DNA of 7,258 nucleotides from Conexibacter sp. (GCA_025964295.1 JAOPZD010000309.1:1-7258), one strand, 5' to 3'; counted from the first letter of the stretch, positions 1-5,718 are shown. Notes: generated by a model from the sequence alone, not told the origin. Made by a program: numbers and translations.

Positions 1-394
1 CGACCGGGTCGGCCTCGGCGAGGTGCAGCTCGACGCCGGGGTGGCGCTCGCGGTAGGCCGACACCGCCGCGGGCACGAGCGCGGTCCACGCCGACTCGAA
101 CGCGGTCAGTCGCACCGCGCCGCCGCGCAGCCGGACGAGGTCGTCGAGCTCGGCGCGCGCGGCGGCGAGCTGGCCGAGCACGAGCGCGGCGTGGCGGTCC
201 AGGACGCCGCCGGCCTGCGTCAGCCGCGTCCCGCGCGGCCCGCGCTCGACGAGCACCGCGCCCGCCTCCCGCTCCAGCGCCGCGATCTGCTGGGAGATCG
301 CCGACGGCGTGTACTGCAGCTCGGCCGCGGCAGCGGCGAACGAGCCGTGCTCCGCGACGGCGCGCAGGACGCGGAGCTTCCGAACGTCGAGCAT
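1..394 (-). CDS. LysR-family transcriptional regulator, N-terminal part (cut by window edge)
   Basis: The first 131 residues of a LysR-type DNA-binding regulator are visible; the rest lies beyond the left edge. The N-terminus begins MLDVRKLRVLRAVAEHGSFA and continues through a LysR winged helix-turn-helix (about residues 5-63), with the recognition-helix signature TPSAISQQIAALE at 29-41 and the wing segment RGTRLTQAG at 54-62. A linker helix follows (about 65-90). The effector-binding domain then opens around residue 93 (GAVRLTAFESAW, and later YRERHPGVELHLAEADP), as family members do after the linker. The ATG at 394 fits the usual family start; no clear Shine-Dalgarno is seen. The gene is divergent from the glutathione S-transferase gene with a 72-base spacer. 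In this family that layout usually means the regulator controls its neighbour and itself. The effector cannot be inferred. Confidence 0.93.
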   Translation of the reverse strand, partial: MLDVRKLRVLRAVAEHGSFAAAAAELQYTPSAISQQIAALEREAGAVLVERGPRGTRLTQAGGVLDRHAALVLGQLAAARAELDDLVRLRGGAVRLTAFESAWTALVPAAVSAYRERHPGVELHLAEADPV

Positions 395-403
395 GAAGCG
401 CAG

Positions 404-430
404 CTTACGGCTGACGTCAAGGACTGCAGT
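404..430. promoter_or_regulatory. Palindromes in the LysR/GST divergent spacer, possible operator
   Basis: The 72-base spacer carries an interrupted dyad CTT-N12-AAG (404-421) containing a perfect 8-base palindrome TGACGTCA (412-419). A second perfect 8-base palindrome ACTGCAGT follows at 423-430. LysR regulators bind dyads in such divergent spacers, but the strict T-N11-A form is not present. Calling this an operator is inference. No convincing -35/-10 pair was found for either gene. Confidence 0.3.
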
Positions 431-466
431 CGCGCTTGACCCGCGCGTCCGGCATCGTGCGCGGCC

Positions 467-1096
467 ATGCGGATCCACGCCATCCCCCACTCGACCAACG
501 TCCACCGCGTCGCGCTCGCGCTCGGCCTCAAGGGCGTCGCGATCGACGAGTGGGTCCAGCACGCGCCGGGCGACCGCACCGGCGTGCGCGCCGTCTCCGG
601 TCAGGACCTCGTCCCGGTGCTCGAGACCGACGACGGCCAGGTGCTGACCGACTCGATGCCGATCGTGGCGTGGATCGACGCGACGTGGCCGCAGCCGCAC
701 CCGCTGTATCCGGCCGATCCCGCCGGCCGCCGGGAGGTCGGGGCGTTCGTGGACTTCTTCAACCGCGTTTGGAAGGTCCCGCCGAACGCGATCGACGCCG
801 CGCGGCAGGCCGGGGCGCCCGACGACGACCCGCGCATCGTCGCCTGGGGCGCCCAGCTGCGCGGCTGGCAGCACGGCTTCGACGCGCTGCTCACCGGTCG
901 GCCGTACCTGTTCGGCGACACGCCGAGCGCCGCGGACATCTGCGCCTATCCGTTCCTGCGCTTCGCCACCTCGGCCGACCCGGACGACGACGACCTCTTC
1001 CACGGGATCCTGCTCGAGCACCTCGCGCTGAACGACGGCGAGCACCCGCATCTGGCCGCCTGGATCGACCGGATGGCGGCCCTCCCGACGGCCTGA
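467..1096 (+). CDS. Glutathione S-transferase family protein
   Basis: A 209-residue cytosolic GST-fold protein of normal family length. The N-terminal thioredoxin-like domain spans about residues 1-75. It starts MRIHAIPHSTNVHRVALAL, as in beta/theta-like bacterial GSTs, and contains the G-site segment LVPVLETDDGQVLTDSMPIV (48-67), with the cis-proline at 50 and the glutathione gamma-glutamyl-binding D62-S63 pair. The all-helical C-terminal domain (about 85-209) has the helix-6 N-capping box and folding motif DTPSAADICAYPFLR (151-165). The likely catalytic residue is Ser9 or Thr10, but this cannot be settled from sequence. Many actinobacteria make mycothiol instead of glutathione, so the real thiol cofactor is uncertain. 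No Shine-Dalgarno precedes the ATG. The gene is divergent from a LysR regulator, which suggests inducible detoxification or aromatic breakdown. The substrate is unknown. Confidence 0.9.
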   Translation: MRIHAIPHSTNVHRVALALGLKGVAIDEWVQHAPGDRTGVRAVSGQDLVPVLETDDGQVLTDSMPIVAWIDATWPQPHPLYPADPAGRREVGAFVDFFNRVWKVPPNAIDAARQAGAPDDDPRIVAWGAQLRGWQHGFDALLTGRPYLFGDTPSAADICAYPFLRFATSADPDDDDLFHGILLEHLALNDGEHPHLAAWIDRMAALPTA

Positions 1097-1102
1097 GATC
1101 GG

Positions 1103-1239
1103 CTCTGCGTCCGCCCTCGCCGAACCTTTAGGGCGGCTTCAGGAAGCAGGCAGAGAATCGCCTTGCGAACGTACTCGCACGTGCACCTCCTCCCAGAAGC
1201 ACGATCCGGCCCGCTCCTCAGGCGGGCCGGTTCGATTTT
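1103..1239 (+). ncRNA. Candidate structured small RNA or GST 3' UTR element ending in a terminator
   Basis: Consecutive predicted helices tile this stretch with almost no gaps. An outer stem CTCTGC/GCAGAG (1103-1108 with 1150-1155) encloses a 7-bp hairpin CCGCCCT/AGGGCGG (1111-1117 with 1130-1136) and a small CTT/AAG hairpin (1137-1146). Next come GCGA/TCGC (1165-1168 with 1175-1178) and CGTGC/GCACG (1180-1184 with 1199-1203). The last of these has a 14-base loop holding CCTCCTCCC. A strong terminator closes the array (1206-1239). The pyrimidine-rich loop is complementary to Shine-Dalgarno sequences, a feature of some regulatory RNAs. No family was recognised: the C-rich loops recall actinobacterial 6C RNA, but runs of six C are absent. 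No dedicated promoter was found, so it may be a processed 3' UTR. Short GC-rich stems arise by chance at this base composition. Confidence 0.35.
1206..1239 (+). terminator. Rho-independent terminator downstream of the GST gene
   Basis: A perfect 9-bp stem CCGGCCCGC/GCGGGCCGG (1206-1214 with 1222-1230) with a 7-base loop TCCTCAG is followed by the T-rich tail TTCGATTTT (1231-1239). The tail exists only on the plus strand, so it serves transcripts from the left: the GST gene, whose stop is 110 bases upstream, or the candidate small RNA. Confidence 0.8.
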
Positions 1240-1478
1240 CGGACCCCACCCAGGGAGGCCGCGACGCCGCCGCAGGAGAAGGTCACGCTCCGGGCGGCCG
1301 GCTCCCAGGAGGAGAGACCGACCGCCCGCCAGGCGTGTCAGGCGGACCCACCCCGGCCCACCCGATGTCTTCAGCCGCGGGCTGTCCCACGAGCCGTGCG
1401 GCAGAACCCCGGTCAGTCCGTCCACGTCCCGGGGCCCGTTCCACCGGCTCCAACGCGGCCCGCCCGCGGAACTTGCGG
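1240..1478. other. Non-coding gap between terminator and convergent CorC/HlyC gene
   Basis: No credible gene is seen on either strand. Open frames crossing it give arginine/proline-rich low-complexity translations without family signatures. An imperfect long hairpin can form from GGGAGGCCGC (1253-1262) and GCGGCC plus TCCC (1294-1299 and 1303-1306), with a 3-base bulge and an inner GGAG/CTCC stem (1275-1278 with 1288-1291). Another stem is CCCCGG/CCGGGG (1407-1412 with 1429-1434). The second lies 45-70 bases past the stop of the minus-strand gene and could help end its transcript, but it has no T tail. No known riboswitch core was recognised. Confidence 0.4.
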
Positions 1479-2810
1479 TCAGCCGTCGCGCTGTTCGCCG
1501 CCGGACACCGCACCCTGCTGGGCGCGGCGCTCGCGGATGCGGACGGCCTCGATGCGGTTCTCGCGGACCGACTCGACGCGGATCGAGTAGCCGTCGGCGG
1601 TGATCGTGTCGCCGCGCTTGGGCAGCCGCCCGAGCTCGGCGAAGACGAAGCCGCCGACCGAGTTGTAGGCGTCGGTGTCGACCGGCAGCTCGACGCCGTA
1701 GTCGAGCAGGTCGGTGATCGCGACGTGGCCGCGGACGAACCAGTCGCCGTTGGCCAGCCGGCGGATCTGGCCGCCGGCGGGGTCGGTCTCGTCGTCGATC
1801 TCGCCGACGACCTCCTCGATGATGTCCTCGACGGTGACGATGCCCACGACGCGGCCGTACTCGTCGACGACGACGGCCATCGACGAGCGCTGGCGCTGGA
1901 GGTCGGCGAGCAGGTCGTCGAGCGCCTTGGTCTCGGGGACGATCACCGCCTCGCGCACGAGCGGGTCCAGCGGCGCGTTGGGCCCCTCGGCCATCAGCGA
2001 GCGCGCCAGCGAGTTGGAGTGCACGATGCCGCGCACGCGGTCGCGGTTGTCGTCCTCGGTGACGACCAGGCGGGTGTGGCCGGAGGAGATGCAGCGGCGC
2101 AGCGCGGTCTCGACGTCCTCCGACAGGTCGACGGTGACGACCGCCGGGATCGGCGTCATCACCTGGCGCGCCTCCTGCTCGTGCAGGTGGAAGACGCCGC
2201 TGAGCATGCCGGCCTCGCCCGCGTCGAGCTTGCCGCCCGCGCGCGCCTGGCCGATCAGGATCCGCAGCTCCTCGGGGGTCGCGCCCTCCTCGGAGGCGGC
2301 GTCGGGATCGACGCGCAACAGCCGCAGGATGGCGTTGGACACCATGTTGAGGACCGAGATGAACGGCTTCATCCCCGTGTTGAACGCCTTCAGCGGCCGC
2401 GAGACGAGGATCGCGATCCGGTCCGGGTGGATGATCGAGTAGATCTTCGGGACCTGCTCGCCGAGGACGACGTGCGTGCCGGTGACGATCACGTAGGCGA
2501 TCGCCACCGAGATCCCGACCTTCACGTTGTGGGAGAAGTTGCCGAAGATCGGCTCGAAGATCGTGGCGATCGCGGGCTCGCCCAGGAAGCCGATGCCCAG
2601 CGAGGCCAGCGTGATGCCGAACTGGCAGGCCGACAGGTACTGGTTGAGGTCGTCGTGCAGCGTCAGCGCGCGGCGGGCACCAGCGTTGCCGTCAGCCGCG
2701 AGCTCCTGCAACGACGAGCGCCGTGAGCGCACGAGTCCGAACTCGGCGGACACGAAGAAGCCGTTGATGGCGATCAAGACCACCACGGCCAGAAGCAGCA
2801 GGACGGTCAC
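1479..2810 (-). CDS. Hemolysin/CorC family membrane protein (CNNM + two CBS + CorC_HlyC domains)
   Basis: A 443-residue inner-membrane protein with the complete family architecture. The DUF21/CNNM membrane domain (about 1-170) opens with a hydrophobic segment (2-19) followed by GFFVSAEFGLVRSR (17-30). A further hydrophobic segment is at about 98-115, then the conserved LGEQVPKIY (116-124). Two cytosolic CBS domains follow: the first from about 217 (VMTPIPAVVTVD), the second about 283-338 with VVDEYGRVVGIVTVEDIIEE at 314-333. The C-terminal CorC_HlyC domain spans about 347-426. Relatives are linked to Mg2+ or Co2+ efflux and Mg2+ homeostasis, with CBS domains sensing nucleotides. Hemolysin in the family name is historical. 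The start is GTG; a TAG lies nine codons upstream in frame with no earlier start codon. It follows the dehydratase gene by 113 bases on the same strand, and a hairpin lies just before the start. Confidence 0.94.
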   Translation of the reverse strand: MTVLLLLAVVVLIAINGFFVSAEFGLVRSRRSSLQELAADGNAGARRALTLHDDLNQYLSACQFGITLASLGIGFLGEPAIATIFEPIFGNFSHNVKVGISVAIAYVIVTGTHVVLGEQVPKIYSIIHPDRIAILVSRPLKAFNTGMKPFISVLNMVSNAILRLLRVDPDAASEEGATPEELRILIGQARAGGKLDAGEAGMLSGVFHLHEQEARQVMTPIPAVVTVDLSEDVETALRRCISSGHTRLVVTEDDNRDRVRGIVHSNSLARSLMAEGPNAPLDPLVREAVIVPETKALDDLLADLQRQRSSMAVVVDEYGRVVGIVTVEDIIEEVVGEIDDETDPAGGQIRRLANGDWFVRGHVAITDLLDYGVELPVDTDAYNSVGGFVFAELGRLPKRGDTITADGYSIRVESVRENRIEAVRIRERRAQQGAVSGGEQRDG

Positions 2811-2818
2811 GCGCTGAG

Positions 2819-2836
2819 GCCGGGTCCAAGCCCGGC
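2819..2836 (-). promoter_or_regulatory. Hairpin just upstream of the CorC/HlyC start codon
   Basis: A perfect 6-bp stem GCCGGG/CCCGGC with a 6-base loop sits 8 bases before the GTG at 2810, where a ribosome binding site is expected. No purine-rich Shine-Dalgarno is seen there. It may affect translation of the CorC/HlyC gene, or act as a T-less terminator for the upstream dehydratase gene. Either role is inference from position only. Confidence 0.3.
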
Positions 2837-2923
2837 GCTACTTCGAGAGGGGTCGTCGTTCATGGAGCGACGGGCAGAACGGTACCAGCCGCGGCGCCGG
2901 TCGCCGAAAGCGCGGTCCGGGGC

Positions 2924-3214
2924 CTAGCCGCCGGGCAGCGCGTCGATCGTCGCGGCCAGGTCGAAGTCGGCCTGCGTGAGGCCGCCCGCGGAGTGGTTGG
3001 TGACCGTCAGCCGGACCTTGTTCCAGCCGTGGACGAGGATGTCGGGGTGGTGGTTGACGGCCTCGGCCTCGTCGGCGATCGCGTTGACCCAGGCCATCGC
3101 GGCGGCGAAGTCGCCCAGCTCGCGGTCGCGGACGATCGCATCGCCCTCGCGCCGCCATCCGTCGAGGTCGGCCAGGCGCTCCTCGATCTCCTGATCTGCC
3201 AGCAGGTCTGCCAT
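2924..3214 (-). CDS. Pterin-4a-carbinolamine dehydratase (PCD/DCoH family)
   Basis: A complete 96-residue cytosolic protein, the normal length for bacterial PhhB-type dehydratases, which dehydrate 4a-hydroxytetrahydrobiopterin during cofactor recycling. The family signature fits residue by residue: E51-x3-H55-H56-P57, W64 after six residues, H74 nine residues later, and D83/D85 in GLTQADFDLA. The three histidines are the expected catalytic set. The N-terminus ADLLADQEIEERLADLDGW is typical, supporting ATG 3214. The purine-rich GGAGACGAGG just upstream can serve as ribosome binding site. No aromatic amino acid hydroxylase gene is in view; homologues lacking that partner are known and have also been tied to molybdopterin-related roles. 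Its start is 13 bases from a divergent gene. The CorC/HlyC gene follows on the same strand, with no obvious functional link. Confidence 0.95.
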   Translation of the reverse strand: MADLLADQEIEERLADLDGWRREGDAIVRDRELGDFAAAMAWVNAIADEAEAVNHHPDILVHGWNKVRLTVTNHSAGGLTQADFDLAATIDALPGG

Positions 3215-3219
3215 ATCCT
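3191..3219 (+). promoter_or_regulatory. Possible leaderless promoter for the BtuF-like gene
   Basis: Only 13 bases separate the two divergent start codons, so each promoter must overlap the opposite gene or its start. On the plus strand a -10-like TATCCT (3214-3219) ends 8 bases before the ATG at 3228, which would place transcription initiation at or very near the start codon. A weak -35-like CTGATC (3191-3196) lies 17 bases upstream of it. The BtuF-like gene has no Shine-Dalgarno, which fits a leaderless transcript. The hexamers are weak, so this rests mainly on spacing. Confidence 0.35.
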
Positions 3220-3227
3220 CGTCTCCG

Positions 3228-4118
3228 ATGCGGATCGTGAGCCTGGTCCCCCACGCTACCGAGTTGCTCTACGCGCTCGGCCTCGGCGACAGCGTCGTCG
3301 GCGTCACCCACGAGTGCGACTACCCGCCCGCGGTGGCGGACGTCGCGCAGGTCACCCGCGACGTGCTGCCCGCGGGCCTCAGCGCGGCCGAGATCGACGC
3401 GGCCGTGCGCGAGCGCACCGAGAAGGGCGAGGCGATCTACCTCCTCGACGAGAACAAGCTCGCCGAGCTCGAGCCCGACCTGATCGTCACCCAGGAGCTG
3501 TGCCCGGTCTGCGCGGTCTCCTACGACGAGGTCAAGGAGGTCGCCAAGAGGCTCGACCCCTGCCCGGAGGTCATCGCGCTGGACCCCAAGACGTTCGGCG
3601 AGACGATGGGCGACATCCGGACGCTCGCGCAGGCCACGAGCGCCCGCGACGCCGCGCTGGACCTCGTCAGCCGCCAGCGCGCCCGCGTCGACCGCGTCAA
3701 GATCGCCGTCAAGGGCGCCACGCGCCGGCCGGTCGTCGCGATCGAGTGGTTCGACCCGGTGTTCGTCGCCGGCCACTGGACGCCGCAGATCATCGAGCTG
3801 GCCGGCGGCCTGGACCTGCTCGGCTTCGCCGGCGAGCACAGCGAGCAGCTGCCGTGGGAGGCGATCGAGGCGGCCAAGCCCGAGGTCGTCGTCTGCATCC
3901 CCTGCGGCTACGACGGTCCGCGCGCGCTGGCCGAGGCCGAGCAGTTCAGCGACCGCCTGCGGGCGATCGGCGCCCAGGAGGTCGTGGCGCTCGACGCCGC
4001 GGCCTACTTCTCGCGGCCGGGCCCGCGGCTGGTCGACGGCCTGGAGACGCTGGCCCTCGCGCTGCACCCCGACCGCGTGCCGGAGGCGCCGGGACGGGTG
4101 CACCGCGTGATGTTGTAG
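3228..4118 (+). CDS. BtuF-like substrate-binding-fold protein without signal peptide
   Basis: A 296-residue protein with the periplasmic-binding fold of vitamin B12/iron-siderophore binders (COG0614-type). Visible landmarks are MRIVSLVPHATELLYALGLG at the N-terminus, HECDYPP (28-34), the mid-protein LIVTQELCPVCAVSYDEV (85-102), FVAGHWTPQIIELAGG (179-194), VVVCIPCGYD (220-229) and SRPGPRLVDGLETLA (262-276). Relatives are often named cobalamin-binding proteins. The first residues are already the first strand of the fold: there is no signal peptide and no lipobox cysteine, so the protein is predicted to stay in the cytosol. Cysteines at 30, 92, 95, 223 and 226, with two CxxC pairs, suggest metal or cofactor binding. 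No ABC permease or ATPase gene is adjacent, so import is doubtful and the true ligand is unknown. The start is well fixed by the family N-terminus. Confidence 0.85.
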   Translation: MRIVSLVPHATELLYALGLGDSVVGVTHECDYPPAVADVAQVTRDVLPAGLSAAEIDAAVRERTEKGEAIYLLDENKLAELEPDLIVTQELCPVCAVSYDEVKEVAKRLDPCPEVIALDPKTFGETMGDIRTLAQATSARDAALDLVSRQRARVDRVKIAVKGATRRPVVAIEWFDPVFVAGHWTPQIIELAGGLDLLGFAGEHSEQLPWEAIEAAKPEVVVCIPCGYDGPRALAEAEQFSDRLRAIGAQEVVALDAAAYFSRPGPRLVDGLETLALALHPDRVPEAPGRVHRVML

Positions 4119-4134
4119 GGGTCGAACCCCTACA
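4114..4134. terminator. Bidirectional hairpin shared by two convergent genes, holding both stop codons
   Basis: A perfect 8-bp stem TGTAGGGG/CCCCTACA (4114-4121 with 4127-4134) has a 5-base loop TCGAA. The left arm contains the TAG stop of the BtuF-like gene (4116-4118). The right arm contains, on the minus strand, the TAG stop of the rhomboid gene (4132-4130). Neither side has a T tract, so if it terminates transcription it does so as a T-less hairpin, a form proposed for high-GC actinobacteria. Termination is inferred from position and symmetry. Confidence 0.55.
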
Positions 4135-4951
4135 GCTTGATGTTGTGCGGGTCGCCCGAGATCGCCACGGAGACGACCACGGCGATCACCGACAGCGCCA
4201 CGCACGCCGCGTAGCCCAGCCAGCGCGCGCGCAGCCGGTCGCCGAGGTGGAAGGCCAGCGCCGCCAGGACGCCGCCGATCAGGCCGCCGATGTGGCCGCC
4301 GAAGGCGATGTTGAACCCGGGGATGAACCCGATCACGAGGTTGATGACGATCAACCCGCCGAGGCCGCCGCCGAACGCCTCGTAGCCGCGCCGCCACTGC
4401 TCGACGACCAGCGCGCCCATCAGCCCGAACACGGCGCCCGAGGCGCCCACGACGACCGACTCGGTCGTCTGCACCAGCGCGCCGAGCGAGCCGCACAGCA
4501 GCGCGGTGAAGTACACGGTCCCGAAGCGCGCGGATCCCAGCAGCCGCTCGAGCTGCTGGCCGAGCAGCCACAGCAGGTACATGTTGAAGCCGATGTGGAA
4601 GATCCCGCTGTGCAGGAAGCCGCTGGTGACCAGGCGCCAGTAGTCGCCGGCGTCCACCAGCGGGCCGTACAGCGCGAAGTGCTGGTAGATCCACCCGCCG
4701 CCGACGCTGCTGGTCCCGATGCTCCCGCCCGAGCCCAGGAACAGCACGGCGCAGGCGACGATGATCGCCACCGTCACGCGCGGCTCGCCGTTCATCGACC
4801 GCGCCGTGTGGACCTTCGTGCGCTGCTTGGAGCACTCGGGGCAGCGCATGCCGACCGACGTGGCCGTCATGCAGTCCGGGCAGATCGGGCGCCCGCAGTT
4901 CGAGCACGCGACGCCGGTCTCGCGATTGGTGTGGCGGTAGCAGGTGGCCAT
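4130..4951 (-). CDS. Rhomboid-family intramembrane serine protease with N-terminal zinc finger
   Basis: A 273-residue integral membrane protease. The N-terminal cytosolic zinc finger has C4, H7, C16, C19, C24, C27, C37 and C40 (CYRHTNRETGVACSNCGRPI, then CPDC and CPEC), as in many actinobacterial rhomboids. The first membrane segment is about 59-73. The rhomboid core follows: DYWRLVTSGFLHSG (103-116), the HxxxN motif H119/N123, the active-site GASGAVFGLMGA with Ser171, and the catalytic His220 in GGHIGGLIGG. The last helix is about 244-265. The dyad is intact, so activity is expected. The frame stays open 76 codons further upstream into the anti-sigma gene, but MATCYRH is the family start, so 4951 is chosen. 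The gene lies 38 bases after the anti-sigma gene, suggesting cotranscription. Its stop lies in a hairpin shared with the convergent gene. Its substrate is unknown. Confidence 0.94.
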   Translation of the reverse strand: MATCYRHTNRETGVACSNCGRPICPDCMTATSVGMRCPECSKQRTKVHTARSMNGEPRVTVAIIVACAVLFLGSGGSIGTSSVGGGWIYQHFALYGPLVDAGDYWRLVTSGFLHSGIFHIGFNMYLLWLLGQQLERLLGSARFGTVYFTALLCGSLGALVQTTESVVVGASGAVFGLMGALVVEQWRRGYEAFGGGLGGLIVINLVIGFIPGFNIAFGGHIGGLIGGVLAALAFHLGDRLRARWLGYAACVALSVIAVVVSVAISGDPHNIKL

Positions 4952-4953
4952 CT

Positions 4954-4989
4954 GGGCGCCGCACGCTAGCAGCGCCGCATTCGGCGCCC
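4954..4989 (-). promoter_or_regulatory. Mutually exclusive hairpins before the rhomboid start
   Basis: The 38-base anti-sigma/rhomboid gap is almost entirely inverted repeat. In transcript order (minus strand), arm A GGGCGCCG (4989-4982) can pair through GCGCCG with CGGCGC (4977-4972), leaving a 4-base loop. Alternatively it pairs over 8 bp with CGGCGCCC (4961-4954), which ends 2 bases before the rhomboid ATG. The two pairings exclude each other, and the longer one would bury the initiation region. No clear Shine-Dalgarno is present. A regulatory role, or a T-less terminator that partly uncouples the rhomboid gene, is inference. Confidence 0.4.
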
Positions 4990-5718
4990 CTAAGCGAGCT
5001 TGGCGCCGACGACCGGCGCGCTCGTCGGCTGCCGGCTGCCGCCCGGCGGCTCGACCGTGACGAGCACCTTGTCGGTGCCCTTCAGCGGTTCGAGGATCTC
5101 CACGCGCGCGCGCCCGTCGGCCGGCACGGAGAAGAGCGTGTGCGTCGGGCGCGGCCGGCCCTGGCCGGTGACGAGCCACACCTGGTAGACGCGGCCGGCC
5201 GGCGCGGCGGGCATCCCGCGCAGGTCGAGCTCGCCATGCTGGCCGGTCACGCGCAGCGCGACCTGCGACCCCTTCGGGCCGAAGCCGCGGTGCGAGGTGG
5301 TGTCGTCGCCGCCGCTGAGCAGCACGCCGGCGACGACGCCGAGCGCGAGCAGCGCGGTCGCCATGACCGCGGCGGGCATCGGGCCCAGGCGGCCGAGCGC
5401 GCGTCGGAAGAACCGCCCGGAGCGCTTGGAGCGCTGGTCGCCCGCCGGTGCGCGGTCGGCCTCCGGCCCCGCCGCGCGCAGCAGCTCGGCCTCGGCCTCG
5501 ACGACCGCCATGATCCGGGCCTTGAGCGCCGGCGGCGGGACCATCTGCGGCGCGGCCATCGGCAGCACCACGTCAGCCACCGGCTGCAGCTCGGCGACCT
5601 CGGCGCGGCACTCCGCGCAGCCTTCCAGGTGCGCCGCGAACGCCTGCGCGTCCTCGTCGGCCAGCGCGCCCAGGACCCACGGTCCGGCGTCGTCGCGATG
5701 CGGGCACGAGCGGGTCAT
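4990..5718 (-). CDS. Anti-sigma factor: zinc-type anti-sigma domain, one membrane span, RskA-like C-terminus
   Basis: A 242-residue single-span membrane protein predicted to hold the upstream ECF sigma factor inactive. The cytosolic N-terminal domain carries the zinc anti-sigma motif H30-x3-C34-x2-C37 (HLEGCAECRAE), after a typical helix ending LGALADEDAQAFAAHL. A linker rich in charged residues (about 80-108) leads to one membrane span at about 112-136. The outside domain (about 150-242) matches the anti-sigma-K (RskA) C-terminal domain, with VYQVWLVTGQGRPRPTHTLF (178-197) and VLVTVEPPGGS (218-228). The ATG at 5718 overlaps the sigma-factor stop as ATGA, so translation is probably coupled, giving matched amounts of both proteins. 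The frame is open further upstream inside the sigma gene, but that extension has no family similarity. In known RskA systems release occurs by stepwise proteolysis; here a rhomboid gene follows directly. Confidence 0.95.
   Translation of the reverse strand: MTRSCPHRDDAGPWVLGALADEDAQAFAAHLEGCAECRAEVAELQPVADVVLPMAAPQMVPPPALKARIMAVVEAEAELLRAAGPEADRAPAGDQRSKRSGRFFRRALGRLGPMPAAVMATALLALGVVAGVLLSGGDDTTSHRGFGPKGSQVALRVTGQHGELDLRGMPAAPAGRVYQVWLVTGQGRPRPTHTLFSVPADGRARVEILEPLKGTDKVLVTVEPPGGSRQPTSAPVVGAKLA

Noticed and set aside
1140..1155. Resemblance of CAGGAAGCAGGCAGAG to the SRP RNA apical region
   Set aside because: The conserved SRP core with GGAAGGAAGCAGCC and its symmetric loops is missing, and the surrounding stems do not match.
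1139..1194. Minus-strand 13-codon frame (GTG at 1180) behind a good GGGAGGAGG sequence
   Set aside because: The purine run is simply the complement of the C-rich loop in the candidate RNA. There is no promoter or downstream gene, and the peptide is too short to judge.
1240..1478. Possible riboswitch (glycine, ZTP or c-di-AMP type) in the long gap
   Set aside because: None of the conserved core sequences could be matched on either strand, and no downstream gene is positioned to be controlled.
1335..2726. 463-codon plus-strand open frame antisense to the CorC/HlyC gene
   Set aside because: The translation is rich in Asp, Arg, Val and Ala with no family signature. It is the complement shadow of a GC-biased gene whose own protein is a clear full-length match to its family.
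2840..2923. Promoter-like TGGTACCGT upstream of the CorC/HlyC gene on the minus strand
   Set aside because: The -10 resemblance is partial, and no reasonable -35 lies at 16-18 bases.
2993..4969. Very long plus- and minus-strand open frames (658 and 708 codons) across the dehydratase, BtuF-like and rhomboid genes
   Set aside because: They run through three well-identified genes in other frames, with repetitive Arg/Ala/Pro-rich translations. Lack of stop codons is expected at this GC content.
4952..5179. N-terminal extension of the rhomboid frame by 76 codons
   Set aside because: The extension lies inside the anti-sigma coding sequence and is low-complexity Arg/Ala. The zinc finger starting MATCYRH is the normal N-terminus.
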